Source: Tethya wilhelma (Eukaryota; Porifera; Demospongiae; Tethyida; Tethyidae). From it: 64,000 nt of DNA. How positions within the stretch are numbered: the stretch's first letter is position 1; each line of letters opens with the position of its first letter. The stretch is taken from positions 2,716,422 through 2,780,421 of the forward strand of contig CAXIPT010000002.1 of the NCBI GenBank assembly GCA_964030475.1, written 5' to 3'. Positions 35,455 through 44,903 of the stretch are shown piece after piece. Made by a program: the position numbers and the translations under genes. The notes beneath the pieces are model-generated. The model worked only from the letters and a program-made list of their open reading frames with translations. It did not search any database and was not told the origin of the DNA.

Positions 35455-38400
35455 ATGAGTCGAAGAAGAAGAAAATCTTATTCAATATCTGAAGGCAATT
35501 GCGAGCTATTTTTTCGAGCTCAAAAACGAAAGTTGCCAAACTACATCTATAGCAAACACATACGAGAGCACTTCAGCAAATTTGAAAGTGATATTGTGAA
35601 CATAATTATTGCCCGAGATGAGACAAAGAGATCGAAAGGATTTGGTTTTATCAAGTTCACCTCTCACCAAGTTGCTGTGGAAGCACAAAGAGAGCTTCAT
35701 GGAAGCATGCTTCAAGGAAAGTTTCAGTTGTATCTTGACATGCGTAGGCCCTCGACGTCTACATCTGAATCAGCAAGTTCTCCTGGATCAAAATATTCGA
35801 AAGAGTATCAGTTGCAGCCTGAAGCTTTGAACATTGAAGGACTATCCCAAGCTATAACTACAATCTGCTCACAAAAGAACACTACTGTAGTCCAGACTGG
35901 TAGTTGTGTTGCCATCTCTGGGAATATTCTTACAGGCATTGAAGAGAGTTGGAAAGAAATTAGTGAGTTTGTGGAACAGAATCTGCCAGTCACAAGATTC
36001 GTTCAGGTAAGTTATGGCTGTGTCCAATTTCTCAAAGTGAAGCATCTTGCCTACCTTCAAGGACTAAGAAAACATTGCAAAATTCAAATACCTCCCACTT
36101 TCTCTTCGACATCAGCAGAACCTGTTACAATCACGCTTCAAGGAAAGAAAGAAATCACTGAGGCTGTGCTTGACAAGCTCAAGACTCTCTCTTCAAAGTT
36201 AAAAGTTGAAACATTTCAGATGCAGTGTCCAAATAAGTTTGCGAAGTTATGGAAAAGAAGGTGGGATCAATTTAGCAACGAAAATGCCAACCATCCAAAC
36301 GTAATGATAACTTTCACCACTACTCAACTGACAGGGATAAGAGGAGGTAAAAATACAGTTACTGTTTTGATTGTTGGTGGCAAACAAACTGTTCAAGATC
36401 TCAAAACTAAAGTACTCAAAGATGAAAATAGTTCAAGCGTGACTACACAAAGATTAAAACTGTCCAAAGAGGAGTTTCAATCAGTTTCATCAAACAAGGC
36501 ACTACTGGAAGTAACGTTAGAACAAGAACACTTTACTTCAATTACTCTTGAAAACCATACAAACATTGTTGAGTTGCAAACACCATCATCACTAGAAATG
36601 CACATGGAAGCAGCGAAACAAGAAGTACTAAAATTCAGTGGAACCACCTCCCAGGATCAGCTACGTACTATCCTTAAACAAGATTGCTTTGATGATGCAG
36701 TGATAGGCATGCTGCTTACAACAAAAGCACAGTACTCTGAGGAAATTCTGAAAGAAGCATCACAAAGGTCAGTAATTCTCCAAATTCAGAAAAAGCCTAA
36801 GCCAGGTTTTCAGCTAAGAGGGAGTAAGAAAGATGTCGAAGCAGTACAGAAAACAATCAGTTATTTAAAAAGAGCTGCTGAAAGAAATATTGATCAAACT
36901 CAAATGGTAGTCACTAGGAGTGCAAATCGTCTCCTCACTTCTGATGCTTTCTTAAAGCACCAGGAAGAACTTCTTGAGAAGATGTGTGTAAGAGTTACCT
37001 ATCCACCTCAGCAAGGAATTATCTGCCAAAGACTGCTACGTACATCTTCTGGGCACATTATTACTTTTCAGCTTTGCAAAGGCCAAATTGTCACTGAATA
37101 TGTTGATGCAGTCGTCATTGATCTTAACCAAACAAGCCTGTCAGATTCTCTCTTCCAAAAACAGTTTTCTGAATATGTTCAAACAAATGGTGTCCCCCCA
37201 AAAACTGGAACTGCGGTTTGTTTTGATAATGAGTCTCTTCCTTGTCAAAGTGTCATTGTTGCTCCATGTCCAAAGTGGAAAGGTGATTCAGGTTTGTCGA
37301 TTGATAAACTTTTCTCTCCTTACAAAGAATCACTGTCCTGTTCTGTTTCCAGAGGATTTCTTACTCTATCGTTTATTTTTTCTGGAGCTAGCTTGCCAAC
37401 AGCAACATTACTTTTAGTGTATGCAATAGACGATTTTTGTAGCACTTGCCCTGAAACACATATTCACACAATACGTATTGTACTTAATTCAGAATCTGTC
37501 AGCTGTACTAAAATATTTGTCAGTAAAGTCGCTGAAATGAAGCATGTCACCATCGTACCAAATTATATTGACCAACCTGAGAAAAGTCAACAGTTTCAAT
37601 GGCTATGGCATGATGACCGGAAACAGTTCACTTTATATCCTGCAAATATCTCTGATAAGCTTACTAATGCCAAGAAATCTAATCCAGCGGGAACATGCTC
37701 CTTTGAAACCAATGGGAAAAGGTACATTGTTGATTTCAATACAATGGAACAGAAAAATGTTGTCACAAATTTTACTCGTAGTGTTCGGTGTATCACCAAG
37801 TCAGTGTTAACAGGTGGGCTTCACCAAGAATCTCAGACTGAGAGTACTAGTATTGCTAGTACTCAGTCCATTCAATGGTACTACATGGACGATCACAAAA
37901 CGTTTACTCCCTACACAAATGAAGATTCTGATTTCATTGAAAAAATGTATGGTGGACTATCAAAGCATATGGCACAACTCCGTGTGATCAATGGACGTAC
38001 ATATGAATTTGACTTTACAAAGATGAAGCAGATCAATGTTTTAACACGTCACGGTAGAAGTATACAAAGAAGAGTATCAGATTCTGCCATGGCCTCAGAT
38101 AGCAAGAAAACAGAAGAACTAGCTACTAAGAATCAGAAGTTGATAATTACTTTATGTGGTCCTAAAGGGAATCTTGTACCAGCAAAGAAGAGTGTGGAAA
38201 TAAAACTCAAGGAGTTACGCTACACCAAAACAATTTCCTTGCCTCAACCATTATCGAATCAACTTCAAAAGAAACTCGACACCATCTTATCCAGGCATAC
38301 CGTTGAATATAGAATCAAACAGGATTCTACCGCTGATTCAGAAGCTACTAGTCCAAGCAAACCATGCGAAATAGTTGAAATTGAAGGACCAGAGCATGAA

Positions 38401-39492
38401 GTACACAAAGCAGTTACTGAAATTCAAGATGAGATAATCCAATTGCATTCAGCAGTGGCTAGTGTTTCAATTGAGTATCCTAAAGAATGGCAGCCTCAAA
38501 CAAAGACAACTGAGGTGTTTGAACTTTCATGGTTTTCTGATGAAAGACTAAAGATAAATTTGAAACTAACCAAAACCTTGCCTAGTGCTTCAGTCATCAG
38601 CATCAAACGTCTTCAGAACAAATGGCTTTGGGAGAAGTATGAACAGTGCCGGAGAAGGATGGATGAAAAGAATTCAGGAATTGTAAATGAAAAAGAGTTG
38701 TTTCATGGCTCCAAGCGAACCTCAGCAGAGCAAATTTATGATTCACAGGAAGGCTTTGATATGCGATTCTCTTCTGAAGGAATGTGGGGTCGAGCAAACT
38801 ACTTTGCCATTGATGCTAGTTATTCAAATTCGTATGCTTACAGAAGGCAGGATGGTAGCAAAGAGCTTCTACTTGCTAAAGTACTCACTGGGGATAGTGT
38901 CCGAAGTCCCCCCGACAATACTCTTCGAATGCCTCCTGAAAAAACTACACTCTCACACACTGATAGCAGTGTTCAACTTAAACAACTCCGATACGACTCA
39001 GTGAATGGAGTTACACGAAGCACACAAGTGTTTATGACCTATTCCAATGAGCAAGCATACCCCGCATACCTCATTGTGTATTCAGATTCAAATCAGCCAG
39101 AGTCAGGCGCTGTAGTGTCACCCACTGTACATTCAGCTGCAGTAGCTGTCAATTCTACAAAAGGTACTTCTAGTATGAGTCAAACAACCAGCCAGCCACA
39201 GAAAATTTCAAGGCCACCTACTGGACAATCAGTAGCTACTAAAATGCGTACACCTAGCTTGAGCCAATTATTACCGAGTAAAACTTCAAAGTTATCTTCA
39301 ACCAGTGCACAAGTAGCAGCTGCCCAGTCTGCTAAAATGCTCAGTATACCTAGTTCAAGCCAAGTAGTAACACAGAACAAAACTTCCGCATTAAGGCCAT
39401 CCTCAAATATGGCACAATCAGCTGTCCAGTTAGTACGTATACCTCTGACCAGCCAACCACATGCACGAAAAAAATTTAAGGATCTACCGTAG
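35455..39492 (+). CDS. RRM-WWE-WWE-PARP protein (PARP10/14-like), copy 2
   Basis: Intronless 1345-codon tandem paralogue of the gene at 29912 with the same domain order. RRM at about 15-100 (RNP2 CELFFRA, RNP1 KGFGFIKF), KH-like middle, WWE at about 713-780 (QFQWLWHDD) and 805-875 (IQWYYMDD), PARP domain with LFHGSK (His about 1084) and GRANYFAIDASYSNSY, then a Ser/Thr/Gln-rich 120-residue tail. The third triad position is Val (QVFMTY), as in copy 1, so mono-ADP-ribosyl transfer is predicted. The PARP and WWE parts are strongly conserved between copies, while the middle and tail diverge, so this is not a recent duplicate. ATG lies one base after a likely splice acceptor. Confidence 0.92.
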   Translation: MSRRRRKSYSISEGNCELFFRAQKRKLPNYIYSKHIREHFSKFESDIVNIIIARDETKRSKGFGFIKFTSHQVAVEAQRELHGSMLQGKFQLYLDMRRPSTSTSESASSPGSKYSKEYQLQPEALNIEGLSQAITTICSQKNTTVVQTGSCVAISGNILTGIEESWKEISEFVEQNLPVTRFVQVSYGCVQFLKVKHLAYLQGLRKHCKIQIPPTFSSTSAEPVTITLQGKKEITEAVLDKLKTLSSKLKVETFQMQCPNKFAKLWKRRWDQFSNENANHPNVMITFTTTQLTGIRGGKNTVTVLIVGGKQTVQDLKTKVLKDENSSSVTTQRLKLSKEEFQSVSSNKALLEVTLEQEHFTSITLENHTNIVELQTPSSLEMHMEAAKQEVLKFSGTTSQDQLRTILKQDCFDDAVIGMLLTTKAQYSEEILKEASQRSVILQIQKKPKPGFQLRGSKKDVEAVQKTISYLKRAAERNIDQTQMVVTRSANRLLTSDAFLKHQEELLEKMCVRVTYPPQQGIICQRLLRTSSGHIITFQLCKGQIVTEYVDAVVIDLNQTSLSDSLFQKQFSEYVQTNGVPPKTGTAVCFDNESLPCQSVIVAPCPKWKGDSGLSIDKLFSPYKESLSCSVSRGFLTLSFIFSGASLPTATLLLVYAIDDFCSTCPETHIHTIRIVLNSESVSCTKIFVSKVAEMKHVTIVPNYIDQPEKSQQFQWLWHDDRKQFTLYPANISDKLTNAKKSNPAGTCSFETNGKRYIVDFNTMEQKNVVTNFTRSVRCITKSVLTGGLHQESQTESTSIASTQSIQWYYMDDHKTFTPYTNEDSDFIEKMYGGLSKHMAQLRVINGRTYEFDFTKMKQINVLTRHGRSIQRRVSDSAMASDSKKTEELATKNQKLIITLCGPKGNLVPAKKSVEIKLKELRYTKTISLPQPLSNQLQKKLDTILSRHTVEYRIKQDSTADSEATSPSKPCEIVEIEGPEHEVHKAVTEIQDEIIQLHSAVASVSIEYPKEWQPQTKTTEVFELSWFSDERLKINLKLTKTLPSASVISIKRLQNKWLWEKYEQCRRRMDEKNSGIVNEKELFHGSKRTSAEQIYDSQEGFDMRFSSEGMWGRANYFAIDASYSNSYAYRRQDGSKELLLAKVLTGDSVRSPPDNTLRMPPEKTTLSHTDSSVQLKQLRYDSVNGVTRSTQVFMTYSNEQAYPAYLIVYSDSNQPESGAVVSPTVHSAAVAVNSTKGTSSMSQTTSQPQKISRPPTGQSVATKMRTPSLSQLLPSKTSKLSSTSAQVAAAQSAKMLSIPSSSQVVTQNKTSALRPSSNMAQSAVQLVRIPLTSQPHARKKFKDLP

Positions 39493-39839
39493 CTTCTCAG
39501 TCTATACTAGCTTTAATAAAAGATGCATTACCTATTCTGAGCCAAGTAACCTACAATGATAATTATTAACAATTTTGATAGCTATAATATTATTTTAATA
39601 TTACTCATGAATAGTAACAGATAACACATGTCATTATAGTTGTTGTTGTTTGGTGTTTTTTTTTTTTCCAATAATTATCTATCTTTATGTCAAATAGTTA
39701 TATACCGTCGATACAAGCAGATGCACAATGTCATAATACTACGCATAAGAAGCAAAATAGTACAGAACATAAAAATATTATAATGGCAAGAGTATTCAGC
39801 ATTATTCTAGCTGGAAACAATTAATTCAGACGGGTTGTG
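39493..39839. other. 3' region of PARP copy 2
   Basis: AT-rich spacer with a T-run at about 39656. No exon is visible. Confidence 0.4.
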
Positions 39840-39870
39840 AAATGAGTAGCAATGATAATAATTATTATGC

Positions 39871-39990
39871 TTGGCTCAGGATAGTTTTATCTTGATATAC
39901 TTGGCTCAGGATAGTTTTATCTTGATATACTTGGCTCAGGATAGTTTTATTTTGATATACTTGGCTCAGGATAGTTTTATCTTGATATAC
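39871..39990. repeat. 30-base minisatellite, four units
   Basis: Four head-to-tail copies of TTGGCTCAGGATAGTTTTAT + CTTGATATAC, with one T/C difference in the third unit. The homologous place at 54484-54514 has a single unit, so this is a recent local expansion. Confidence 0.95.
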
Positions 39991-40052
39991 GTAATTTGTT
40001 TAGACCTAAGTAGTGAATAAGATGACACAGGCTAGCTTATACCACTAGGTCC

Positions 40053-40111
40053 ACTTCTGGATTTTTTCCTTCATCAAAGTTTTCATCAGATCCAGATGGG
40101 ATGGATGCCAT
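40053..40111 (-). pseudogene. Copy of exon 1 of the Death-domain gene
   Basis: Minus-strand ATG at 40111 opens MASIPSGSDENFDEGKNPEV, matching MASIPSESDENFDEGKNSEV of the gene starting at 54642. The end differs: the segment before the donor is deleted and the remaining GTG|GTATAA would be in another phase. No Death-domain exon follows, so this copy is not a working gene. Confidence 0.6.
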
Positions 40112-40356
40112 AATAAGGTAGCTATACAGCTTCTTTCCAAGCTTCTATACCTTTCCTTGGTTCCCCAGCCCACACCCATGCATGGCACTTTCTGATTCGA
40201 GGTCGTGTTTGAGGGTTTTCCCCAAAATATAAGTGTTTGAGGGTTTTCCCCAAAATATAATTTGGCGGGTACTCCGAAAATTATTGCCGTGAATAGGAAA
40301 CATCTACCACGGGGAGTGTAATGCCGAGCGCCTTAGCGCGAGGCAGTGTAATCTTA

Positions 40357-40530
40357 AATCTTGCAGGGCCAAAAATTGTGGAAGTAAAATCCAATTACAC
40401 GTCATCAACACCGGATGAAAACGGGCAAAAATTGTTCCGGTTTGCCAATAATTGCGGAAGTAAAATCCAATTATACGTCATGAACACCGGATGAAAACGG
40501 GGCCAATTTGGCAAAAATTGTTCCGGTTTG
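40357..40530. repeat. Two-unit tandem duplication, ~85 bases
   Basis: AATTG(T/C)GGAAGTAAAATCC, CGTCAT(C/G)AACACCGGATGA and AAAAATTGTTCCGGTTTG each occur twice in order. Nearby, GTGTTTGAGGGTTTTCCCC + AAAATATAA is also doubled (40207-40262). Confidence 0.8.
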
Positions 40531-41220
40531 AAACAAGCTAGCTGCACTGCACTGCATGCTCGTGATCGTGATGATCCTTACCATAATATACGAAACACGT
40601 GCGCGCGCACAGCTCGAGATCGAGATCTCGTGCTACGTAGAATCATGTGTGTTATGAGCTAGCCGGCATAGACTGCAGAGACATCATTGTGGTACCTTAC
40701 TAACTGTACAAGAGGTGAGAGTTTAAAATACATGGAGTTAGCTGATCAGGTATTCATGGTAGTCCATTTCTTTCGGTCTAACTAAACGTCGCGCGCGAGG
40801 CAATTAACTGCACTCAGTGTACAACTAGTTGTAGTTAGTCTATTCTAGATCTGATTTTATTAACTATCTTTGTTCACAATAATAATCAGTGATGTTTCAA
40901 TCTAGTGATTGCACATGTAGAATACAAGTCATACATGCAGTCAGAGTCACGTGACTCACGTAGCACGTAGGCTGACGTTAGTGACGTAGCTCACGCAATA
41001 TACAGTGATTGCTAATAATATTATAATTATTTTTGACTAATAATAAAATCAAGAAGAAAAATAGTAAAGAACATATGGCAAAAGTAACTCAGCATTATCA
41101 GGTCCAACCTCCGTCTTCTCTTCAAGGTATGCCCGACTTACAAAGAAGAATGGATCATCAGGCTTTACCTAAAGAAGTTTATTCAACATTATAATGAAAG
41201 GCACCATATGCATGGTGCAC

Positions 41221-41842
41221 AACCCTCGGCGTATATACACTGTGATACACACCGTCTATACAATACAATATTTATTGCATGCATTATAATGAGGCAATGA
41301 GGAAGGATATCAAGGCATGATTGTACGTATACTGTCAGCATTGCAATCTCATGTAAAACACACTTTCTATACTTTACTGCAGCTGTATAACATCGAGGCT
41401 GGCAATGCATGCAGACTGTACTGTGCATGGGCGTGGCTACTTAGGCAACGTCGCGATCATAATATTATCACAAGCTATCTTGCTGCAGAGTTTGCAAAGC
41501 ACAAGCGCTTGGACTAGAAATACTCTGTTACATCTAAGCATTTATACTAGAGTCGGTGTCGCTATCTCAGACTTCCAGTGTTCTAGCGAGGTGCAGCTAG
41601 CGCACGATCAGGCAACTCTCGTTAGCTCGCTATACATATACGTATACGTAGTGCTATAGTGGGTGGGGCCACGTAGCCAAAATGGCCGCCCGAGCGATGG
41701 CTCGGATTGAAAATCCTGGCATAGCTCAAGAACTATAAGCTTTTAGCTTTTGATATACATATTTTTTTTAGATGAACATCAGTACTCCATGCCTATGTCC
41801 TTAATTTTCAGAGTAGACTTGCTGTTCTTCAGATTAAGAGTG

Positions 41843-41911
<69 letters not shown>

Positions 41912-41958
41912 AAAACGACTACTATAACCCTTTCGGCGTGTTTCACACGCCGAGGGTT
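41221..41958. mobile_element. Insertion with AACCCTCGGCGT termini
   Basis: Starts AACCCTCGGCGTATATACAC and ends CACACGCCGAGGGTT, inverted ends of about 14 bases. It is absent from the homologous intron at 55200-55240, which shows it is an insertion. It contains a (CA)n run at 41843-41907 and a second copy of the terminus at about 41927-41940, forming a small hairpin at the right end. Confidence 0.6.
41843..41907. repeat. (CA)n microsatellite
   Basis: Uninterrupted CA dinucleotide run of about 64 bases inside the inserted element. Confidence 0.98.
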
Positions 41959-42033
41959 AATTATATTATACTGTATATACTATTATTATTATTATTACTA
42001 CTCAGCTATAATTGTTGATGTAGTTAAGTCTTA

Positions 42034-42110
42034 GCCTCGTGAACCAGTCCCTCCCCGCTATGCTTAGCGCTTATTGCTAAGCATAGCGGGGAGGGACTGG
42101 TTCACGAGGC
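42034..42110. mobile_element. 77-base perfect hairpin with 13-base target duplication
   Basis: Two 35-base arms, beginning GCCTCGTGAACCAGTCCC, are exact reverse complements around a 7-base loop GCTTATT. TAGTTAAGTCTTA flanks both sides (42021-42033 and 42111-42123). The homologous site at 55280-55295 has one copy of that 13-mer and no hairpin, giving a clean empty site. The insertion sits just inside the intron donor of the copied exon, and the duplication recreates the donor sequence. Confidence 0.93.
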
Positions 42111-42542
42111 TAGTTAAGTCTTACTTTTTCAAGTGGAACTTCGAGGCAATATTTTTCTCCTCTGCACTGTCTTGCCACTTTATAAGCAACTGTATACATG
42201 AATACCAATATCCTTAGGGACATTCTTACTATAATATTATAATTTATTATCTAAATGTTTTATAGGACAGTCGGACCTCCAAACAAGGAGTTTTAGGTGA
42301 AAAATAAAAAACTTCCCAACAGAGGACAACCTCTGAATAGAGGTCAAAAGCCATGCTCCGAAAGTGTCCCATTCTGGGACATATTTAGCTATAAACAGTA
42401 GCTATGCAGTGTACCGTGGCAGATCGATCTATACAGTGCAAAGATTCTTATATAGGCAGAGAGGAAATGATAATGGAATTGACAATTTGTATTCTGTGTT
42501 GATGAAGACAGAGACAACTANCAATACAACGCGACATCATAC

Positions 42543-42655
42543 CATCATTGAACTGTTTGTCAGGGTCCTTCATTGAGAGCTGCTGTAGAAGTCGCTTGTT
42601 GAGAACATCCGGAATTTTCTTCTTAGTGACATGAAGTATACCCATACTAGGAAAC
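42543..42655 (-). CDS. NF-kB RHD exon (GILHVTKKK)
   Basis: 113-base exon (acceptor GCGCAATTTTAG, donor AATGATG|GTATGA; phase 2 in, phase 1 out) encoding [20 protein letters not shown] followed by [18 protein letters not shown].(N/S)(L/M)GILHVTKKK is a signature of p50/p52-type RHDs. It lies 21 bases from the N at 42522 that ends NF-kB sequence. Confidence 0.9.
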
Positions 42656-44507
42656 CTAAAATTGCGCAATGTGTATAATTATGTACAATAATATTACATA
42701 ATACATTAAATTTATCATTTACGCACAACTAAACTAAGCATGTAGTAAAAATTTCAAAAAATAGCAGTGTAGGAATGGGCAGTGCTATGAAAAGTATTGG
42801 AACAAGGAATAGTCTCAATTTCGGCACATGACTACTTCATTTTCATTTTTGATCCCTCATAGCTATATAAATTTGTTGTAAATGGTTCAAAGAATGATTT
42901 GTATTTAAATAGCTGCATTTATCACACTAATGGTTCAAAATCTTATCACTCAGCTAAAAAGTGGAATAAAGTACAGCAGGCAGGTTTAGATTACCAGCCA
43001 AGACTTGGGCACAAAAAATGAAGTAGTTATGTGCCGACCATTCCTTGTTCGAATACTTTTATCGCACCGCTCGTTCCTACGCTGCTTATTTTTTTACTAC
43101 TTGTTCATTCACTTTTTTAACACTACAGTGAGGAAACTATCAGAGACTGGTAGTCCCTACAAAAAGCTTGAGTTATCTGAGAAGCAGCTATTGTCTGCAA
43201 GAACAGCTAATGCGCATGCGCATTAAATGCCACGTGGATAATCAATAACCTTTGAACTCTACAAGAAGATGGCTACATTGAAATACATGAATTTATACTC
43301 TCAGCTTCATTTCTAGTTCTTGTTTAGGCTTATTTTAATGAAAACGAGTATCAAGGAATGTAGTACCTAGCTATGAAAAGAACTTACTTTGTGCTGTCAA
43401 AGTTGGCTCAACACACTCTGGTTCTCTAGAAAAGCTTTTCATGTAAGTCAGTCAGAAAGTATGTACATACATTAGTAGAGCAAAATAGCACTCTTGTGGC
43501 GTCCCATTAGCTTTCTGTATACGAGTGCTTAGGAAGGTTTCTGTGAGTTTTAGGCCTTGCATGCAATTGGAAATCTATCATTGAGAGCCTCTGAGCAAGT
43601 TTGAAGGCTTAATTTTGTTTTGCTAGATTTTTATGATCATAAACATTCGTTGTATTGTGTCTATGGGACAGCTGGCCCATTCCTACTATACGTACTACCA
43701 TACGTATGATTAGTGTTTCTGTTGCGACAATCGAGGGAATTCCTCAGGGGCTACCCCTTGTGCTAAGGATACATTACATCATGCTATAGTCGTGCAATAA
43801 CCCATAAGATTAGCGTAAGTCATCAATTATCGTCCAGAGTTTTTTCCTCGGGCCATAAGTAAACTTTCGACCCATTACAATCTTTAGCTTATGAACTGAC
43901 ATGGCAAAAGAAGCCTACTGTACATATCTGCTTACTTCCAAAGGCTCCCAAACTTTCTTCTTTTGGACGAGCAGTCGATAAACACGCTCTTGTGTGCCAT
44001 CGTTTATCATCCACGCTATTCTGTTATTGGCTGGTCATTCATACATTTTCCTATTTACAATTATCGGCTTCTTGTTTATTTCTTGTTCTAGCATGTTTCC
44101 GGGGAAAAACCGTGCAAATTAATAAGCACCACGTAATTCAGCATATGTTTAACTACCCATTACCAGATGGATTTGACAATAGTCTTATTTATAAGTTTTC
44201 ATATTCAAGTTATCGAGCAAAAGTATATATGAACTATTTTAAAATTTTTTAGGTCATTGTTATTAATTCTATATAGTCCTAGTACTTGCTATTTGAAGCT
44301 TAGTTTTGTGTACTTTGTTGTCACTATCGTTGTCTTCCTGGGCGCTAAGAAGCTAACGAAGAATATGGAAGTCTGTTCCTATAATCTATGTGGTCGATAA
44401 CAGCAGATACCGGTCAATAAATGATGACTCACGCTACAATTCATCCCACATCTTGAACAAGAGAGAGCCACTCACATCCATTCAAAAGCTGCATGCTTAA
44501 CATCTCT

Positions 44508-44540
<33 letters not shown>

Positions 44541-44845
44541 NNNNNNNNNNNNNNNNNNNNNNNNNNNNNNNNNNNNNNNNNNNNNNNNNNNNNNNNNNNN
44601 NNNNNNNNNNNNNNNNNNNNNNNNNNNNNNNNNNNNNNNNNNNNNNNNNNNNNNNNNNNNNNNNNNNNNNNNNNNNNNNNNNNNNNNNNNNNNNNNNNNN
44701 NNNNNNNNNNNNNNNNNNNNNNNNNNNNNNNNNNNNNNNNNNNNNNNNNNNNNNNNNNNNNNNNNNNNNNNNNNNNNNNNNNNNNNNNNNNNNNNNNNNN
44801 NNNNNNNNNNNNNNNNNNNNNNNNNNNNNNNNNNNNNNNNNNNNN

Positions 44846-44903
<58 letters not shown>

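Larger units (their letters stand above)
41049..42224 (-). pseudogene. Copy of the last two exons of the secreted-protein gene
   Basis: Exon 42224-42125 (NVPKDIGIHVYSVAYKVARQ..., ending CLEVPLEK, donor AAAAA|GTAAGA) and terminal exon 41168-41049 (KPDDPFFFVSRAYLEEK..., ending YYFSS then stop) match 55415-55297 and 55192-55073. The acceptor side of the first exon has lost about 16 bases relative to the other copy, changing its entry phase. No upstream exons were found before the N at 42522, so this is a fragment or a haplotype piece. Confidence 0.6.
39840..42521. repeat. Partial duplicate (or alternative haplotype) of 54430-55740
   Basis: Collinear homology in blocks: 39840-40300 with 54440-54800 (includes exon 1 of the Death-domain gene), 40840-41190 with 54840-55215 (last exon of the secreted-protein gene), and 41960-42521 with 55235-55735 (its penultimate exon). 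Differences are insertions present only here: a 30-base minisatellite, a 41221-41958 element and a 77-base hairpin. The block ends at a single N (42522), beyond which sequence belongs to the NF-kB gene. High heterozygosity plus a join at N makes an unmerged haplotype plausible; a true segmental duplication is the alternative. Confidence 0.7.

Noticed and set aside
39871..39990. Possible CRISPR-like array
   Set aside because: The 30-mer units are contiguous without spacers; it is a minisatellite in a eukaryotic genome.
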